Positions 59,450 through 64,000 of a DNA stretch of 64,000 nucleotides are shown here, piece by piece. The stretch covers positions 125,005,324 through 125,069,323 of the forward strand of contig NC_134460.1 in NCBI RefSeq assembly GCF_047948215.1. The letters run 5' to 3'. The notes under the pieces were generated by a model that was given only the letters and a program-made list of their open reading frames with translations, searched no databases and had not been told where the DNA came from. The position numbers were made by a program, and so were the translations under genes. The stretch's first letter is position 1. Every line of letters starts with the position of its first letter. Origin of the DNA: Lycorma delicatula. Taxonomy: Eukaryota > Arthropoda > Insecta > Hemiptera > Fulgoridae.

Positions 59450-61010
59450 AGCTTCCCAGGTTCGAAACGTAGAGCCGCTTCATCTGTCTAATATCTTGGC
59501 TGTTGTCTAAAAAATTCACAGCCAGTTTACATGGTCTTGGTCGAATCGTTGGATTTCTTCCTGAACGTACGGCAACTCTAGATAGTCGTGGATCTCGCTG
59601 TTCCTCACAAACCAAGGCATCTTCTTTATTCTCCTCACTAATTTTATCTGGAATCGTTGAATGATTTCACTGTTACTGGTGCTTTGTGTATCCCAGAATT
59701 GTATACTATAGGTCCAAATTGGCTTCAGAATCATTTTATGTAACAATAGCGAATTAGTAATAACTGCGATCTCCTACCTAGAAACTTGATAGTAAGTTGT
59801 CTTCTTTTCTCCCTCATATGAATTTTCCATATTATACGACGACTCAGGTGTAGACCTACCGCACACTGTCAGCAAGCGGGATATAACCTCCATTCAGGTG
59901 TATCCATGGACGGTTCACCACTTCTCATTGTAAAGGCATGTGAGTCAATTTCGTTTGATTGATTTTAATTTTGTCAGCCACACGTTGATTAGTTCCAACC
60001 CAAATTGCAGCTTAGCCGAAGCTTGATTTGGATCGTCAACTACAGTCAGGATCACTGTATCATTAGCAAATGAAGCAACAGTGTTATGGTTCAGAGCCAG
60101 AAAGTCCGCAGTGAAGATAGAACTGAGAATAGGCCCCAAAACTGAGCCTTGAGAAACATCCGATTCAGCGTCAAAGAATCCAGACAACTCCTCGTGGAAA
60201 AAAGTCCATCCACGTTGCTACGCAGGATTCAGTAGAACAGTGGGGGGAGGCTCGTTTTTAGTTTATGAAGCGCACCAGGAAGCCAGACCTATCAAAGATC
60301 TTCTGTACATCCCGGAAAGGCAGCCAACAATACCTTTTCTTTATCAAGCATTTGGTGGCAAAATCCTGTGTGTTTTTTCAATGGTAAATGACCACTGCCG
60401 AAACCGAACTGTTATCAGAAATAAGTTGTGCCTGTTTTAATATAGATCACAATCTCCTAAGAAATAGCCTCTCAAGTAACTTACACTTAAAAGGCAACAG
60501 GCTTTTGGACCTATACGAAGATATATCGTGCACCATTTTACCCGGCTTAGGGACCATTACTATTTGCCATACTCCCACTTGGATGGGTACCAGGATGTAC
60601 GAAGGATGCTATTGAAATATTATGATATATACAGCACGGCCTGGAATGGAAGCATAACTAGCATTTTGTTGGTAATCAAGTCGAAGCTTGGAGCCTTCTT
60701 TTAGATTTTTTTTCCCAATCACCTGCAGTATCTCCATTGACGAGAAAGATTTAATCGAAAGACACGTAGGAATCTGACTGATTAAGATGTGAAGAATTTT
60801 CTCTTCTAGTACCACGGATATCAAATGGTGGAAAGACCTTACGTAGGCCCTGCCTTCTGACTGTTCCTTTCGAGCCCATGACCCATCCAACGCCTTTAGA
60901 GGTAGAAACAGGAATGGCGGCCGTTGAAAATTCCTCTTGGCATTCCACAACGAGTAGTTTCTATTCAAAGGGGAAAGATTCTCAAGGTAATTTTTAAACG
61001 TCTCATTCTT
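59450..61010 (-). pseudogene. Jockey-clade LINE ORF2 remnant (family J2)
   Basis: Long decayed copy. Minus-strand order: WNAKRNFQRPP and KALDGSWARKEQS near 60930-60840 (linker), KLRLDYQQNASYA near 60680, VPKPGKM and a SLLP block near 60560-60500, KLLERLFLRRL near 60470, then VSQGSVLGPIL near 60150, ASFANDTVI near 60070 (FADD changed to FAND, one catalytic Asp lost), WKIHMREKKRQL near 59810, LKPIWTYSIQFW near 59710 and MPWFVRN near 59600. The order and the KPIWTY and PWFVRN blocks identify the Jockey clade. Numerous stops and frameshifts. It is AT-rich, unlike the 24 kb Jockey element, and is the best copy of J2. Confidence 0.82.
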
Positions 61011-62176
61011 GGTAGACTACCACCCGATTTAGAGATTTTTACATGGAGTGTAACACTCGATGTGTGACATTGAAATAAACACTGAAATTTTTATCATTAG
61101 GAAAGGTGGGAAGACAATCTTTTGAAATTTAATGTTGGAGAATATTGAGATGTACAGGTTTTATGAAACAAGTTGGTTTATTTTTTAACTCATCTTAGCG
61201 TTTGTTATTTTTATATACAAAAAATGTAAGTGTTAAAAACTTTAAAGAAAAACAAATATTAGAATATTTATGATATAATTAACGGTGAAATATATATAAA
61301 TTACTTATAACTATATATAATATTACTAAATTACTATCTATAAAAATTATGAAAATTGAGAAGTAATTCATATCAGTCGAATAACTGAAAAGCTAATCCA
61401 TTTATACTAGATGTATTTATTAGAAATGCGGATTAATTCACTTCTCTATTCCTTGATAAATATATATAAATTATTATTATAATTATCATTTTCTTATAAT
61501 ATATTAAGGTAATAACGGGAAGTATCTACAGATAAAGTATTATTCGGCAATTTTTTTCTATGGACATATTTTCAACACAATTATTCATTAAAATCTATTC
61601 AAGAAGAAAAATTTTACTTGACCATTTTTATTTACTTATTTTTTTATTTTTTAATAAAAAATGGCTGCTAATAATAGATTTAAGCCCTATTTTATGTATA
61701 CAGAAAAACATATATAAGCTGTTTTCCCTGCATTAGTGTACGAAAATGTGTGTTCAACTGTGTACATAAACACACATACGCATTCATTGTGTGCTATGTT
61801 CTCTTGCTCATCGATTGCCAACTGAAGCGTTGTTTAACAAGTCTTATCTAGACACTTATTCGATAAGTCTGCAATAGACAGTGGTATCCTTCTTTATTCC
61901 GATCGGATTAAGAGCTCTCTTAGCTTTAATTCTAAACTTAAAACGTTTATTAGGTTTTTGAACAAAATTTAACTGAATTCAAAAATAAATCATATGTGTT
62001 CAGAATTGGTAATCAGCCAGTTCATTCATAACTGCTGTGACATGTAAAAATAAACAACTTTAACTTTAACTTCAGGTTTTTCCTTTTTTTATAATCCATA
62101 TGGTAACACACTTTTATGCATTATATTGTAATTAGGATATATATATAATAATAATAATCAAATATTATTGATCAAT
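61011..62176. other. AT-rich intergenic sequence
   Basis: No recognisable feature. Confidence 0.5.
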
Positions 62177-62186
62177 TCAGTTAACA

Positions 62187-62348
62187 GCCGGCCTCCGTGA
62201 CGCGAGTGGTAGCTTTTCGGCCTTTCAACCGAAGATCCCGGGTTCGAATCCTCGTCAGGCATGGCATTTTCACACACGTTACAAATCATTCATTTCATCC
62301 TGTGAAGCAATAACCAATGATATTTCCGGAGGTTAAACAAAAAAAAAA
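62187..62348 (+). mobile_element. SINE1, full-length copy
   Basis: Head gccggcctccgtgacgcgag, box B ggttcgaatcc, body tacaaatcattcatttcatc, ending ccggaggttaaac plus an A run. Flanked by the perfect 10-bp duplication tcagttaaca (62177-62186 and 62349-62358). Confidence 0.9.
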
Positions 62349-62637
62349 TCAGTTAACAAATAAAACAAGATTCCTCTCATACGAGTACTTCGTGTCATAT
62401 CGGAAAAAACTAGCGTAAATTAAACTACTGTGGTTAGTAGGGAAACTACTAAATATTTAAAAAAAGCTGACAACAGAGTTGTTATATTTTACTGGCAGTG
62501 GGTTATTTATTCTTATATAGCGGAAAAGTAAAGTTAATGAAAACTTCTTAAAAAAAAATCCGTAATTGTTTAATTTTTTTTGCTTCACCGCCAAAATCAC
62601 CTTGCAATTTTTTTTTTTTTTTAAATTTAATTGTTAA

Positions 62638-62995
62638 TATAATCCACCTTTCCATCACGTTGATGTCTTCCCTAAATTTTTCGGCTTACTTGGAAGCCAT
62701 CATCAAGAGTTAAAATTAATGTATTTAAAGTCAAAAGTTTAAAAAATCATAGTTAAAATTTAAAAACAGTAATGACTGCCCAGTTTATTATTATACTGAA
62801 GGAATATGCATATACTTCGAGAGTATATTTCTTCAGTATACTAATAGGATGAAACAGAAATGACGTTTTTTAAATTTTAACTACGATTTTTTAAACTTTT
62901 GACGTTAAATGCATTAATTTTAACTCCTGATGATGGCTTCCAAGTAAGCCGATAGATCTAGAGAACACACCACCGTGCTGGTAAGGTGAATTATA
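62638..62995. mobile_element. Hairpin-shaped MITE flanked by TTAA
   Basis: A 358-bp non-coding element. Its two halves are inverted copies for most of the length: cggcttacttggaagccatc with gagttaaaattaatg on the left pairs with the complementary block ending ccaagtaagccg at about 62953. The outer ~40 bp pair less well (tataatccacc against ggtgaattata). The centre (about 62795-62845) is again palindromic. TTAA lies at both ends (62634-62637 and 62996-62999), the target used by piggyBac-type transposases. No transposase is encoded. Confidence 0.72.
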
Positions 62996-63129
62996 TTAAT
63001 AGTTTATTTATTTTACATATCAGCGGTACCATGTTTGAGAAATTATTTTTTGTTTGTTTTGTCTACGTTTTTATGTTAGATGGAATAACTAAAAAAGATA
63101 ATTACACTAAAAAATGTACAACCAATAAA

Positions 63130-64000
63130 AGGTTACCAAAGATTTTTGAGGTGAGGTAATTGGGTGTAAACTATCATGAAATTTTAATGTAATATTATTA
63201 AAGGTTTAAATAAACCAAAAATAGTTTAAGTTAAAAATAATCATTTTTTTTAAACTTCTTTGATTGGTTCTTCCACTTCCATTATTGCCCCAACGTATTT
63301 TTTTTTGGTGGGGGGGGGGTTACTTTCACCACTACTACTATGTTTAGGAAGACAAAAAAAAAGATCGGTTAAAAAATATACCATAAATAAAAAAGTTTTT
63401 TTCGATTTTGGCGGTAGGGGGAGAATTTGGGGAGCAAATTTTTTTAAAATAAGATAATAAGACTATGTTTGCAATATTTAAAAAAAAATTGATCCCAAAA
63501 AATCTATCTACCCTACCATTTAGAGATATCGACTCCAAAGGTTTACCAATAAATTGCCCCATATACAAGAGTCTTTGTGCCAGATTTTGTCTAAATCGGT
63601 TTATCCAATTAAAGGTTATTAATCTTAAAATATACCATTACGCGTATATACGTACGTACGTACGTACGAACATTATCCCCACTTTTTTTTTTCTTTTTTT
63701 GGGGTCCGTGGGCCATGAAACTTGGAGAAATGAAAAAAAAAAAACATAACCCGTTTTTTTGAATGATTATTACTATACTTTTCTTCTTGCAGCATAGCTT
63801 AAGAGCTATGATGTCAGGAAATGAAAACTCATAAATAAGATTAATTTATGAAAATTAAAATAAACTATAATCAGAACTATGTTGTAAATAATTTAGCTGT
63901 AGGGAAATTTCTCTTGGTCTCACTGTATAAATCACCGATAGTTGGATAAACGCACAGGTGTGCATGGATGTGACTATGTGTAGGAGTGTGCGTGTGTTGG
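63130..64000 (-). repeat. Dispersed repeat family A, copy 4, running off the window
   Basis: Shares atgaaattttaatgtaatat, acttggagaaatg, and cttcttgcagcatag with gctatgatgtcaggaaatga with the copies at 3.4 and 27.5 kb. It contains a (CGTA)n run at 63651-63668 and is cut by the window end, so boundaries are unclear. Confidence 0.45.
63651..63668. repeat. (CGTA)n short tandem repeat
   Basis: Four to five CGTA units; self-complementary. Confidence 0.85.

Overview
The window looks like non-coding DNA from an insect nuclear genome. It is strongly AT-rich and full of microsatellites. Everything protein-like that I can recognise is a mobile element or an endogenised virus-like gene, mostly broken. 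The Jockey- and R1-clade retrotransposons, mariner-type transposase, Helitron-like ends and two tRNA-derived SINE families point to an arthropod. A sap-feeding hemipteran is my low-confidence guess. I found no convincing host protein-coding gene, true tRNA, rRNA or CRISPR. Small isolated exons could be hidden in the AT-rich sequence.

Layout. 1-8.9 kb: AT-rich background with an R1-clade 3' end (1.33-1.94 kb) and two dispersed non-coding repeats. 8.98-10.69 kb: a mariner-type DNA transposon with terminal inverted repeats of roughly 470 bp and a decayed transposase; a solo end of the same family lies at 49.2 kb. 13-18.2 kb: an intact SINE2 with a clean target-site duplication and three degraded LINE pieces. 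21.85-27.45 kb: a GC-rich island. It holds a nearly complete minus-strand Jockey-clade element (end of ORF1, overlapping ORF2) joined head-to-tail to an internally deleted R1-clade element. Its 3' part carries a 46-bp perfect palindrome and three consecutive hairpins, and an unidentified GC-rich segment with intron-like signals follows. 29.04-29.96 kb: a probable Helitron with a LINE 3' end nested in it and a 230-nt purine-only-like tract. 37.5-39.4 kb: a broken type-B DNA polymerase of the protein-primed Polinton/Maverick/adintovirus kind, interrupted by a SINE1. 42-57.5 kb: more SINEs, two pieces of a second LINE type, and copies of a repeat ending in a small hairpin. 59.4-61.0 kb: a degraded Jockey-clade reverse transcriptase. 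62.6-63.0 kb: a hairpin-shaped MITE flanked by TTAA.

How the parts relate. There is no host pathway here. The story is one of layered insertions that can be dated relative to each other: SINE2 into a dispersed repeat (57.2 kb, with an empty paralogue at 2.4 kb), a LINE end into a Helitron (29.1 kb), SINE1 into a viral-type polymerase (37.7 kb) and SINE2 abutting a DNA-transposon end (49.65 kb). Only the Jockey ORF2 is close to intact, and it has one in-frame stop plus the palindrome frameshift.
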